Of a DNA stretch of 64,000 bases, positions 18,701 through 26,579 are shown piece by piece. The position numbers were made by a program, and so were the translations under genes. The notes under the pieces were generated by a model, which was given only the letters and a program-made list of their open reading frames with translations, was not told the origin of the DNA and ran no database searches. The DNA lies in assembly GCF_904846285.1 (NCBI RefSeq), contig NZ_CAJHAD010000006.1:62001-126000 (forward strand), written 5' to 3'. How positions within the stretch are numbered: position 1 is the first letter of the stretch; the number at the start of each line of letters is the position of its first letter. This DNA is from Psychrobacter immobilis. GTDB taxonomy: Bacteria; Pseudomonadota; Gammaproteobacteria; Pseudomonadales; Moraxellaceae.

Positions 18701-19705
18701 TTTAGTCAGTAGATGGTTGCAGTTTGAGCAAGTCTTAGACGATGGAAACCATCGGTCTATTTTGACAAGCGTTTTGCCGTACCAGTCTGCTTTATAGGCA
18801 AGCATGGTGGTGAATGCTGACCATGAGCTATCACTGATTGCTTTTGCAAGTTTGTGATTCTTAACCATACCCTTGACGTTCAAGTCCTCTATCGCAATAA
18901 CATCGTGGTTTTTGATGAGATTGAATGAGAGTTTATGCAAGAAATCTTTGCGAGTATTGGTTATTTTCTCATAGACCTTGGCGACTTTTGTTTTTTGCTT
19001 TTGATAGTTGCGGCTCTCTGACAACTTGCGTTGATCCGCTTTGGCAACGGCTCTGCGTTTGGCTAGTATGTTCTGTTCACGCGCAAGCTTGGCTTGCAGC
19101 TTCGATAGAAACTTAGGATTGGCAACTTTCGTGCTGTCCGATAAGACGATAAAGTCTGTCAATCCTAAATCAATGCCGATGTTAGAGTGGGTTTTTGGTA
19201 ATTCATCAACGATGGTTTCAACCAGTAAGCTGACGTAATACTTACCTGATGGGATGCGGCTGATGGTGGCGCTCTTTATTAAGCCGTTTATTTTATCGGG
19301 GAACTTGGCGTTGATATGACCAACCTTAGGCAGCTTGACGGTGCTATCTGTGATCGTCACTGTACCCTTTTGATTGTTGGTGGTGTAACTGTCTTTAATG
19401 CCCTTTTTCTTGAACGTAGGGAAGCCTGTGCCGTTCTTAAAGAAGGCATTATAAGCCGCTCTTAGGTTTTGCTGCACATTCGCCAATGCTAAGCTATCGA
19501 CTTCTTTTAGCCATTCAAACTCTTTTTTATACTGAGCAGGGGTGTTGTTTAAGGTGGTCTTTGTGGTCTCATAGTGGTCTATTTTATCGCCAAGCATCCT
19601 ATTCCAAATAAAACGAGCACAACCGAACGACTTAGCAAAAAATATTTGCTGTTCTTCATTAGGGTACAGCCTGACTTTATGGGCTTTTAGGATTTGCTTT
19701 GGCAT
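18551..19705 (-). CDS. tnpB: TnpB RNA-guided nuclease (OrfB), element 1
   Basis: 384 residues, intact. The RuvC-type catalytic residues are present: Asp179 in IGIDLG, Glu273 in IAIEDL and Asp357 in NDRDINAS. The zinc-ribbon cysteines are CSNC (326/329) and CPSC (347/350). The N-terminal helix-turn-helix starts KAHKVRLYPNEEQQ. TnpB cleaves DNA next to a short target-adjacent motif when guided by the element's RNA, which helps the element persist after excision. No tnpA is adjacent. Only ~25% of the N-terminal part resembles element 2, so the two were acquired separately (by-eye estimate). Confidence 0.92.
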   Translation of the reverse strand: MPKQILKAHKVRLYPNEEQQIFFAKSFGCARFIWNRMLGDKIDHYETTKTTLNNTPAQYKKEFEWLKEVDSLALANVQQNLRAAYNAFFKNGTGFPTFKKKGIKDSYTTNNQKGTVTITDSTVKLPKVGHINAKFPDKINGLIKSATISRIPSGKYYVSLLVETIVDELPKTHSNIGIDLGLTDFIVLSDSTKVANPKFLSKLQAKLAREQNILAKRRAVAKADQRKLSESRNYQKQKTKVAKVYEKITNTRKDFLHKLSFNLIKNHDVIAIEDLNVKGMVKNHKLAKAISDSSWSAFTTMLAYKADWYGKTLVKIDRWFPSSKTCSNCNHLLTKAELPLSVRMWNCPSCLQQNDRDINASINILHQGLILAKQSKTVGATGLA

Positions 19706-19865
19706 GAAATACTTATTGTTAGTTGGTGTTATATTTATTATTAATTATACTACAGGTAGAGGTTATTATCACCAACAACGCATTCATCTCACCACCTTGG
19801 AGGTGGGAGAATTCTGCGCTAAGATGTTAAAAAACTCATAAAATAACCATTAAGGAAAAGTATCA

Positions 19866-20612
19866 ATGACCGATAAAATACATGATGTGGGTGCAGGATT
19901 TTGGAATATTCGTGGCACGTTTCGCTTAGGCGGGGTGCTAAATATAGGCACTCAGTGCTCGCTTGTAAAATTAGCCTCAGGGCGCTTTATATTTTTAGAC
20001 AGCTACGAGCTCACCGGCGACGTACGCGCTGAGGTAATGGCGTTAACCAACAATGGGCAAGATGTCGAAGCGGTCCTCAATGTCCACCCCTTTCATACTG
20101 TCCACTGCGCACAAATGGCAAAGGACTTCCCGCAAGCAACTTTTTATGGCAGTAGCCGTCATCATAAAAAAATCCCCGAAATTCAATGGGCAGACGATTT
20201 GGTCGAAAGCAATGCGGTCGCCAAGCGCTACCCTGAGCTGAAGTTTTCTATGTCAAAAGGTATTCATTATATCTCGCCCAATGAGATGATTCATGCAGGC
20301 TCGCTGTTGGTATTCCATCCTGCCAGTAAAAGCTTGCACGTCGATGATACTTTTATGAGTCCACCAACCAAATTACTAGAAGCGGTGTTACCGGAACTGT
20401 TATTGCACCCAACCACCAAAAAAGCACTAAAAGATGAGCCCAATGCTGGCAAGCAGTATTGCGACTGGGCGACTAATCTGGCGCATGAATGGCGCGAGGT
20501 ACGTAACTTCTGTGCCGCGCATTCTTATTTAGTGAAGTTTAAAGAGGGTGAGTTTGAAAAAGCCTTATTAAAAGCCATTGATAAAGCCCGTCCTAAGCTT
20601 GAAAACGCTTAA
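19866..20612 (+). CDS. Metallo-beta-lactamase-like protein of unknown role
   Basis: A 248-residue, probably cytosolic protein. The start has AAGGA ten bases upstream. It begins like an MBL-fold enzyme (FWNIRGTFRLGGVLNIGTQCSLVKLASGRFIFLDSY). The usual HxHxDH is replaced by HPFHTVH (His74, His77, His80), followed by FYGSSRHHKKIPEIQW and later SLHVDDTF (His158, Asp160/161). This resembles the divergent MBL-like families known only as conserved hypotheticals (DUF4336-type); the metal site is plausible but altered. The left end of tnpB element 1 lies about 45-60 bp upstream, so the insertion may have replaced the original promoter. Confidence 0.6.
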   Translation: MTDKIHDVGAGFWNIRGTFRLGGVLNIGTQCSLVKLASGRFIFLDSYELTGDVRAEVMALTNNGQDVEAVLNVHPFHTVHCAQMAKDFPQATFYGSSRHHKKIPEIQWADDLVESNAVAKRYPELKFSMSKGIHYISPNEMIHAGSLLVFHPASKSLHVDDTFMSPPTKLLEAVLPELLLHPTTKKALKDEPNAGKQYCDWATNLAHEWREVRNFCAAHSYLVKFKEGEFEKALLKAIDKARPKLENA

Positions 20613-20650
20613 ACGCTTAGATGCTTAGCTGCTTTAAAAATTGATAATAA

Positions 20651-20692
20651 AAAAGGCTGCCCATACTATTACTAGCGGGGCAGCCTTTTTTT
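20651..20692. terminator. Bidirectional terminator after the MBL-like gene
   Basis: A perfect stem GGCTGCCC (20655-20662) with GGGCAGCC (20678-20685), 15 nt loop, A tract left and T7 tract right. Confidence 0.85.
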
Positions 20693-20728
20693 GTGGCGAT
20701 TTTATATATCGTAGAATTACTTTAAAAT

Positions 20729-20850
20729 TGATACAGTGGGACTGGGACAAATTTTTCGTAGCCTCTGGAGTGCAAGGCGCACAGCAAGCAAGGAAAATTT
20801 ATACCAGTCGCACATAGCTATAACGTAGCGCTTTTATTTTGAACTGACTA
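20729..20850 (+). repeat. Dispersed intergenic repeat, copy B
   Basis: Second copy of the unit at 18261-18377 (about 70-80% identical over the conserved blocks by eye). The hairpin of copy A is not kept: the right arm reads TTTCGTAGCC. It lies between the terminator of the MBL-like gene and the 3' end of nsrR. Confidence 0.65.
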
Positions 20851-20860
20851 TATAAAACCT

Positions 20861-21457
20861 CTATTCTACAAAACTATTTAGGCCATTTCTATAAAACAAT
20901 AACTCCGCAAGCTCTGCCTCATTACTGATAATATCTGCCAATGTATAACGCTCAAGGACGTTGATAAAAGCCGTCAATGCTTCAAAGAATACCTGTTTTA
21001 GCTGACAGACAGGACTAATAATACAACCTGACTTGACCCCCGCACTTGCTTCCTCATCAATCAGCGTCAAAGATAAATCTTTGGCAACCGCATTATCATC
21101 AGTACCATTAAAAGAGCTGTCAGAATTAGCATTGTCAGGCTTAGGATTAATCAATAAATCGGTCGAAAAACATTCAACCAGATTAAAATCAGGCTCAATC
21201 TGTTTGATTAACACCCCCAAATTGATGTCTTTTGGCGCACACGCCAAGCGAATCCCACCGTTTTTACCGCGCACGCTATCTATATAGCCAAGTTGCCCGA
21301 GCTGATGAATAATCTTGGTCAAATGACTTCTAGAAATGTGATAACTGTTGGCAATATCACTGATATTTGCCAATAGGTGCGGCTCAGGCTTGGTCGCCAA
21401 ATATATTAATGAGCGCAGCGCATAATCACTATAGTTGGTCAGTCGCATTTTTTGCAC
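20861..21457 (-). CDS. nsrR: Rrf2-family nitric-oxide-sensing repressor NsrR
   Basis: 198 residues against about 140 in E. coli NsrR. The winged helix (~1-70) has MRLTNYSDYALRSLIYLA, SRSHLTKIIHQL and VRGKNGGIRL, nearly identical to NsrR. The C-terminal part CQLKQVFFEALTAFINVLERYTLADII also matches. The [Fe-S] ligand cysteines are Cys96 (NLVEC), Cys145 and Cys151 (CIISPVC). In E. coli the first two are five residues apart; here 49, because of an Asp/Asn/Ser-rich insertion of about 44 residues. NsrR represses NO-detoxification genes until NO damages the cluster. nnrS is upstream in the same direction. Confidence 0.85.
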   Translation of the reverse strand: MQKMRLTNYSDYALRSLIYLATKPEPHLLANISDIANSYHISRSHLTKIIHQLGQLGYIDSVRGKNGGIRLACAPKDINLGVLIKQIEPDFNLVECFSTDLLINPKPDNANSDSSFNGTDDNAVAKDLSLTLIDEEASAGVKSGCIISPVCQLKQVFFEALTAFINVLERYTLADIISNEAELAELLFYRNGLNSFVE

Positions 21458-21497
21458 TCCAATGTTTGTTATAACTATTAACTTTATAATTTGAAAT

Positions 21498-21527
21498 AAT
21501 GCTATGTTTTAAAATGCTATGTTTTAA
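21498..21527. repeat. Exact 15 bp tandem duplication in front of nsrR
   Basis: AATGCTATGTTTTAA occurs twice without a gap (21498-21512, 21513-21527), 40-70 bp before the nsrR start. Just beyond, GCTTTA is repeated. Minus-strand reading AACATAGCATTTT resembles an NsrR half-site with one extra base, so autoregulation is possible. Confidence 0.6.
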
Positions 21528-21599
21528 GTCGCTTTAGCTTTAGCTTTTAAACTATTTAACTACTTAAATCAGTTGCACTTTAACCGTTTCAATACCTTA

Positions 21600-22853
21600 T
21601 TAGCCAAATAAACCATCTGGTCGCGGGCGTGCCAGTATCGGCAAATAACTGATACAAAACAAGGCAAAACAAGCTATCCAAGCGCTTTGTGCCAGCATGA
21701 TCCATAATAAGTAATGACTCATATCGATTAATGGCAAAAATACCCGACTGACAAACGCCACTGCCATAAGCGCGAACATCGCATTGACGATTTTGGGTGG
21801 CTGATGAATACTGCGCCCCGTATGACCGAGCGACACCCGCGCCATCATCGCCACCGTCATCATGCCAATACCGGAAATCGATAATCCATGTACCGCAATG
21901 CTGTGATTATAGCCTAACCATGGCTGCAGTGCGTACAATACAAAGCTCACACACATCCCTAAAAAGGCGATATATAACGACCATAGTAACGGTTTTTGCC
22001 AAATACCACGATGATACCAGCCAACTAAGCGTACGATGTTGACCACCGCCACCCCAAGTGCACTGATGGTCAGCAAGTATTTATTGGGATAAAACATATC
22101 AGTGATAAAAAAAGCAAAGAAGAACAATAAGCTTGCGATATCCTGCGCTTTATTATTACGTACCGTCACTGCTTCGGTTTCACCTTGAGCATTTGGCACA
22201 CTTAGACCACGCTCAATAAAGAACGGCACCACGCGGCGACCGATGGTCAATACCAAGCCGATAATCAAATAAAAACCTAAATAAACACCAACTTTGGTCA
22301 GATTCATATTGGCGCTGATAATGCCCCAATAGCACAAAGCATTGCCCACTGTTAATAATGCAAGCTTGGCTAAAATCCCCATTTGCTTATATTGCTTAAC
22401 TTGCAATACTGCACGGAAAATCACAAAAGCCATCGTGCCGATGAACAATAAATCGAATACCGCCGCCGCATATAGTAACGCCACGCTGCTACCAGCAACC
22501 GTGATACCTAAGCCAAATCCTACCCAGCCCAAACGCGCCAGCAACCAACAGACAAAAATACCGAGCAGCTTGTAGCCATGCGGCATCATAACGCCCGTCC
22601 AAGTCTTAACTGCAGTCAATAAAAATCCCGCCACGATGGCCAGCGCATAGCCGTAAATCATTTCATGACCATGCCAATACAGCGGATTCAACGTTTGCGC
22701 ATCGATATCTGTATGTCCAGTAAACACAAATGCCCACAACGCCATGGTTATAATGGCAAATAGTGCGCCTGCGCTAAAAAATATCCGAAAGCTCAAGTTG
22801 AGTATGGGATGCGGCGAGCTTGGTGGCTTGCTAGGTAGATTAATTGATTGCAT
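21600..22853 (-). CDS. nnrS: NnrS-family membrane protein
   Basis: 417 residues with about 12 membrane segments. The family landmarks are FRIFFSAGALFAIITMALWA, NPLYWHGHEMIYGYALAIVAGFLLTAVKTWTG (the His-rich region linked to haem/copper), RRVVPFFIERGL and MMARVSLGHTGR. NnrS proteins are haem- and copper-containing inner-membrane proteins that protect cells from nitric oxide and reactive nitrogen. It is leftward, 142 bp before nsrR, and is preceded by a near-consensus NsrR operator, so it is very likely the main target of that repressor. Confidence 0.9.
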   Translation of the reverse strand: MQSINLPSKPPSSPHPILNLSFRIFFSAGALFAIITMALWAFVFTGHTDIDAQTLNPLYWHGHEMIYGYALAIVAGFLLTAVKTWTGVMMPHGYKLLGIFVCWLLARLGWVGFGLGITVAGSSVALLYAAAVFDLLFIGTMAFVIFRAVLQVKQYKQMGILAKLALLTVGNALCYWGIISANMNLTKVGVYLGFYLIIGLVLTIGRRVVPFFIERGLSVPNAQGETEAVTVRNNKAQDIASLLFFFAFFITDMFYPNKYLLTISALGVAVVNIVRLVGWYHRGIWQKPLLWSLYIAFLGMCVSFVLYALQPWLGYNHSIAVHGLSISGIGMMTVAMMARVSLGHTGRSIHQPPKIVNAMFALMAVAFVSRVFLPLIDMSHYLLWIMLAQSAWIACFALFCISYLPILARPRPDGLFG

Positions 22854-22892
22854 AGCAGACTTCTTATAATGAAAGTTAGAAGGTATGTCTTA

Positions 22893-22915
22893 AAGATTCA
22901 TTTTATATGAATGTT
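22893..22915 (-). promoter_or_regulatory. NsrR operator of nnrS
   Basis: Half-sites AAGATTCATTT (22893-22903) and ATATGAATGTT (22905-22915) are separated by one base, an 11-1-11 dyad. The first half differs at one position from the E. coli NsrR half-site AAGATGCATTT (consensus from memory). It lies about 40-60 bp before the nnrS start. Confidence 0.75.
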
Positions 22916-22954
22916 AATTATAATGCCACCTAAACTATAGGACTGCTATGGTTT

Positions 22955-22986
22955 ATTCAAGTAGTGATTCATTCAAGTAGTGACTC
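22955..22986. repeat. 16 bp tandem duplication
   Basis: ATTCAAGTAGTGATTC (22955-22970) and ATTCAAGTAGTGACTC (22971-22986), one mismatch, with a degenerate third unit after them. Confidence 0.55.
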
Positions 22987-23194
22987 ATTAAAGCAGTTAT
23001 CATATACAGCTATAATTGATATAAAGCGCTAGACTGGATAGTGTTATTTTAGCCCAATCTGTATTTAATAACTGATATTAGATAGCTTATACTCGATAAC
23101 AGATGTTCGATAAGTGATATTAGATAACTTACCTTCTATAATTTACAGCGGCATAAAACTCTAAAGTCACACATAGCTTGATATTTGCCCTCAC

Positions 23195-23239
23195 CATTAC
23201 CATCATAGGTAATGAGCACAGTTAATTTGACTGCGTCAA
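23195..23239 (+). promoter_or_regulatory. Two dyads ahead of the 76-residue gene
   Basis: CATTACC-atcata-GGTAATG (23195-23214, perfect 7 bp arms) and TTGAC-tgc-GTCAA (23227-23239, perfect 5 bp arms). Both lie within 70 bp of the start codon and look like operators or leader hairpins. The regulator is unknown. Confidence 0.45.
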
Positions 23240-23262
23240 TGGTTTACTTTTAGGAGATTGTC

Positions 23263-23493
23263 ATGACAGAAGCGCATGCACCGATTGAAAAACGTAAAAT
23301 CGTTAATAGGTTTTTGACCCTACTGACCAAAGAACAGCCGCAAATGTATTATGCAACGACATCTGAGATCTCTCGTAGCATCCATACAATGATAAAAGAA
23401 CATACCAACCGTCTGACAGTAGAAGAGCAAGCATTGGTTCGACATATGACTATCGAAGAGATTGAAGCATTACTAGGCTTTCATTCTAAATAA
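23263..23493 (+). CDS. Small conserved-looking protein of unknown function
   Basis: 76 residues, probably soluble and mostly helical, with no signal peptide or cysteine. I do not recognise the family. The case for a real gene: AGGAG at a good distance from the ATG, a strong terminator just behind it, two dyads just in front and a charged, protein-like composition. The C-terminal part (LTVEEQALVRHMTIEEIEALLGF) reads like a short helical dimerisation or partner-binding segment. It is divergent from nnrS, so a link to nitrosative or oxygen stress is possible but only by position. Confidence 0.6.
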   Translation: MTEAHAPIEKRKIVNRFLTLLTKEQPQMYYATTSEISRSIHTMIKEHTNRLTVEEQALVRHMTIEEIEALLGFHSK

Positions 23494-23534
23494 CATTAGA
23501 ACTATAAAACTTTAGAATCATTGCGTGTAAATAA

Positions 23535-23568
23535 GAAAAAAAGACCACCATTCAGGCGGTCTTTTTTT
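23535..23568. terminator. Bidirectional terminator between the small gene and the aldehyde dehydrogenase gene
   Basis: Stem AGACCACC with GGCGGTCT (one mismatch) around ATTCA, flanked by A7 and T8 tracts. Confidence 0.85.
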
Positions 23569-23636
23569 ATATCGAAATATTTATCTAACTACATCTAAGT
23601 ACGTTTATCCATAATGCGTTGATTAGAATGCACTGA

Positions 23637-25127
23637 TTAAAACGGATATTGACGCGGTTCGTTTTGCATTGATATCCAATGCGTTCTGGTAAATTCTTCC
23701 AGTATCCACTCACCATTAAAGCGACCAATACCTGAGTTTTTCTCACCGCCAAATGGCATGTTGCTCTCATCATTGACTGAGATATCATTAATATGGGTCA
23801 TGCCTGCTCTGATACCGCGCGCAAAGCGCAAACCTTTTTGCATATCTGCTGTAAATACCGCACTCGATAAACCATACATGGAGTCATTGGCTATCGATAA
23901 CGCATCATCTTCATCTTTGGCACGAATAATCCCGACCAATGGCCCAAACACCTCATTACGTGACAAATCCATCTCACGCGTGACTTCAGTAAAGATATGC
24001 GGCGGTACTACCTGACCTTTAATCTCACCACTCAAAATCATTTTGGCACCTTCTTGCTGTGCTTTAGCAATTTTTTCTTGCAGTGACTTGACTTGTTTTT
24101 CATTAATAATTGGACCGACTGCCGTATCTTGCTTGTTTGGATCACCGACGTTTAAGGTTTTAACGTGAGCTAAGAAGCGCTCAACAAAATCATCATAAAT
24201 CTCGTCTTCAACGATAATACGGTTGATAGCGAGACAGATTTGACCTTGATGCAGGAATTTACCAAAGGCGGCGGCTTTTACCGCTTGCTCAATATCCGCG
24301 TCCTTTAATACCACAAATGGGCTATTACCGCCGAGCTCAAGCGCAACTTGCTTGATGTAGTCGCCACCATTGGCCAGCTCGCCAATATGTTTGCCGACTG
24401 AAGTTGAACCGGTAAATGAGACAAAGCTTGGAATATCATGAGTGACGATGGCGTCCCCTATCTCACTACCCGCCCCAACAACGACGTTAAGCAGTCCTTT
24501 TGGTAAACCTGCTTCTTCGAATACTTTTGCTAACAGTAAACCACCCGTAATAGGTGTGTCACTTGCAGGCTTAAGCACGACCGCGTTACCAAGGGCTAAC
24601 GCAGGCGCGATAGAACGCTGGGTAAGATGTAGCGGAAAGTTCCATGGGCTAATAACGGCTACGACACCGATTGGCTCACGGTAGACGAAGTTTTCTTTAC
24701 CGGGGGTGTTTGAGGCGCGAATTTCACCATGGACACGATTAGGGAAACTGGCCGCTTCAAGGGTAATTGCACGCGCACTACCGAACTCTACCATTGCTTT
24801 GATACGCGTACTGCCCGACTCCTTAATGAGCCAATCGACAATCTCGTCTTGACGCTGATCTAAGACATTGACGACGTTATACATTAAACCGGCGCGTTCG
24901 GCTGGCGTATTTTGCGCCCATTCTTTTTGTGCCGCATTTGCCGCTTGATAGGCTTCATCAAGCTGCTTACTGGTAGCCTGTTTAATCTCGACCAGCGTGT
25001 CGCCATTATATGGATTAACATTAGTATTGATACTGTCATCTTTTCCGCTCTGCCACTCACCTGCAATATACTGCAAATGAAAGTCGCTATATACGCTCTG
25101 CTGAGTATTCTTAGTATCGGTTGACAT
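23637..25127 (-). CDS. NAD(P)-dependent aldehyde dehydrogenase
   Basis: A 496-residue ALDH. The general-base Glu lies in [13 protein letters not shown] and the nucleophile Cys in [38 protein letters not shown] is the cofactor/substrate tunnel. The C-terminal [25 protein letters not shown] is typical. The unusual [11 protein letters not shown] fits the benzaldehyde/vanillin-dehydrogenase-like branch, so aromatic or reactive aldehydes are likely substrates. It is divergent from the NemR-like regulator, and one of two matching operators (25334-25351) lies in the shared spacer, which supports induction by reactive electrophiles. Confidence 0.87.
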   Translation of the reverse strand: MSTDTKNTQQSVYSDFHLQYIAGEWQSGKDDSINTNVNPYNGDTLVEIKQATSKQLDEAYQAANAAQKEWAQNTPAERAGLMYNVVNVLDQRQDEIVDWLIKESGSTRIKAMVEFGSARAITLEAASFPNRVHGEIRASNTPGKENFVYREPIGVVAVISPWNFPLHLTQRSIAPALALGNAVVLKPASDTPITGGLLLAKVFEEAGLPKGLLNVVVGAGSEIGDAIVTHDIPSFVSFTGSTSVGKHIGELANGGDYIKQVALELGGNSPFVVLKDADIEQAVKAAAFGKFLHQGQICLAINRIIVEDEIYDDFVERFLAHVKTLNVGDPNKQDTAVGPIINEKQVKSLQEKIAKAQQEGAKMILSGEIKGQVVPPHIFTEVTREMDLSRNEVFGPLVGIIRAKDEDDALSIANDSMYGLSSAVFTADMQKGLRFARGIRAGMTHINDISVNDESNMPFGGEKNSGIGRFNGEWILEEFTRTHWISMQNEPRQYPF

Positions 25128-25541
25128 AATAATCCTTATTTATTTTATGTTTGTTGTTTAAAACGTTTGGTTCATTAAAACGCTTAATCAATTAAAGCAT
25201 CGAGCTGCTACATTTGGAATAGGGAGACTGCAAAACAGTTATGTGTAATGGTTACGTTGGGAAATGATGGTTTTATGAAACGATCGTGTAAAATAACCAT
25301 TTGCCGTTAACCATCGATAACAAACGTAACTTGCTAGACGACTGGTCTAATGCTAACATAGTCAGCATAAAAATAAGAATCATTTATTACTAAGTATTGT
25401 TGAAAAAACGTAACACTCAAAATTATTATTTTTCTTTCGATTAAAAAAGTACCTTTAAAGCCCTGCTTTATGTCACTTAATTTAACGACATCACCATTTA
25501 ATGACATCACCAAATAAAGATCTAAGGAGAACATCCTCTTC
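25128..25541. other. Divergent spacer between aldehyde dehydrogenase and NemR-like genes
   Basis: 414 bp without a gene. It holds operator 1 (25334-25351) roughly in its middle. Ribosome site AAGGAG for the regulator is at 25524-25529. Confidence 0.5.
25334..25351. promoter_or_regulatory. Palindromic operator 1 of the electrophile-defence cluster
   Basis: CTAGACGACTGGTCTAAT: arms TAGAC and GTCTA five bases apart. It is identical to operator 2 (26444-26461) except for one base. Probable site for the NemR-like TetR repressor encoded next to it. Confidence 0.75.
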
Positions 25542-26144
25542 ATGTCCGCTATTATAACCACTGCTCCATCAGATACCAGAGCGCATCTGTTAGCCATCGG
25601 CTATCAACTCATTGCGCAAAAAGGTTTTACCGCAGTCGGTATCAAACAAATACTTGATACCGCTGGTGTGCCAAAAGGCTCCTTTTATCATTACTTTGCA
25701 TCAAAAGAAGCCTTTGGTGAAGCCATCATCGAACACTATTTTGACAACTATAAAAATCGCCTCGAGGCGATTACTGCTGAAAAAATCAGCGCACAACAAA
25801 AGATTTATAACTATTTTCAAAACTGGTATGACACCCAGCAAAAGGGCTGTGACCATGAGAAATGCTTGGTAGTAAAACTCAGTGCAGAAGTGGCTGATAT
25901 CTCAGAAACCATGCGTAAGGCTCTGTATGCCGGTTATCAACAAACCATCAACTGGATTGCTGTGCAAATAAAAGCAGGCTGGGCAGATGGTTCTATACCT
26001 CACCCTGACAATATCGCCGCCGAAAGTATGGCCAAGCGTTGGTACTTTGCTTGGTTGGGTGCCAGCTTAGTCGCTAAAATCAGTCAAACCGATACGCCAT
26101 TAGCAGAAGTTTGGCTGATGACCACCTCGCAGCTTGGTCGCTAA
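25542..26144 (+). CDS. NemR-like TetR-family redox/electrophile-sensing repressor
   Basis: A 200-residue repressor. The N-terminal TetR helix-turn-helix reads AHLLAIGYQLIAQKGFTAVGIKQIL...VPKGSFYHYFASKEAFG, very close to E. coli NemR. The core keeps CLVVKLSAEVADISETMRKA, where Cys108 aligns with the reactive Cys106 of NemR, and WLGASLVAKIS keeps the matching lysine (K175). A second cysteine, Cys103, is extra. NemR releases DNA on reaction with quinones, aldehydes or hypochlorous acid. Two matching palindromes flank the gene, one before the divergent aldehyde dehydrogenase and one before the yqhD-like gene. Confidence 0.82.
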   Translation: MSAIITTAPSDTRAHLLAIGYQLIAQKGFTAVGIKQILDTAGVPKGSFYHYFASKEAFGEAIIEHYFDNYKNRLEAITAEKISAQQKIYNYFQNWYDTQQKGCDHEKCLVVKLSAEVADISETMRKALYAGYQQTINWIAVQIKAGWADGSIPHPDNIAAESMAKRWYFAWLGASLVAKISQTDTPLAEVWLMTTSQLGR

Positions 26145-26579
26145 ACGCTGTGTAAATAAAATTAATGCTAATAAAATCAGTACCCTAAAACCGATGTCAA
26201 TAAACTTGATATCGCGACTATCTATCTAGGTTGTTAATGCTCAGCTAGTAGCTACCGCCTTAGTTTATTAGCTACTCCCTTAACCATAGCAACCTAGCCG
26301 TTAATACCTTCTCGTTAATACCCAACCGTTAGCACTAACGTATAACGCTGATTGAGGGTTTTCAATCGCCAATAAGCAATTATTAATAAAATACTAAGAA
26401 CTTTCAGTTATACGATAGTTTTGTAAAATTAATAAAAAAATAACTAGACGACCGGTCTAATTCATGTACAATGCGCACAGATGGCAATAATTGCTATGAC
26501 GCATATCCGATATAAAAGACGTCATTCATTAGCACTTACATCACAACTTATCTCTTTATCATTAGAAACTAGGAATATT
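26145..26579. other. Spacer between NemR-like gene and yqhD-like gene
   Basis: 435 bp without a gene. It contains operator 2 and the promoter, a ~100 nt leader, and further upstream a short duplication (GTTAATACC twice around 26300-26320). An upstream in-frame ATG at 26481 is not used as the start because AGGAAT precedes 26580. Confidence 0.5.
26444..26472 (+). promoter_or_regulatory. Operator 2 and promoter of the yqhD-like operon
   Basis: CTAGACGACCGGTCTAAT (26444-26461) is an 18-mer that matches operator 1 at 17 positions. It covers a candidate -35 box (CTAGAC, 26444-26449) that is 17 bp before TACAAT (26467-26472), so bound repressor would block RNA polymerase. Confidence 0.7.

Larger units (their letters stand above)
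18462..19822 (-). mobile_element. Solo tnpB insertion element (IS605/IS1341 type), element 1
   Basis: The element holds one gene, tnpB, and no tnpA. Both ends carry a matching subterminal hairpin: CTACCT-tag-AGGTAG at 18474-18488 on the right end, and CCACCT-tgg-AGGTGG at 19792-19806 on the left end. Such elements move only if a TnpA elsewhere in the genome recognises the hairpins. The outer boundaries are estimates: right end near GTAGTTCA (minus strand, about 18462) and left end 10-25 bp beyond the left hairpin. It sits between intact genes. Confidence 0.75.
22854..23262. other. Divergent spacer between nnrS and the 76-residue gene
   Basis: 409 bp. It contains the NsrR operator (22893-22915), a 16 bp tandem duplication (22955-22986), a 17 bp direct repeat TGATATTAGATARCTTA near 23073 and 23115, and two dyads before the small gene (separate entry). 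Confidence 0.5.

Noticed and set aside
18551-19705. Degenerate or frameshifted tnpB
   Set aside because: Both tnpB frames are full length with all catalytic residues; they are not pseudogenes.
25334-25597. 87-codon leftward frame over the NemR-like start and operator 1
   Set aside because: Antisense to a well-supported gene; ends inside the operator; composition not protein-like.
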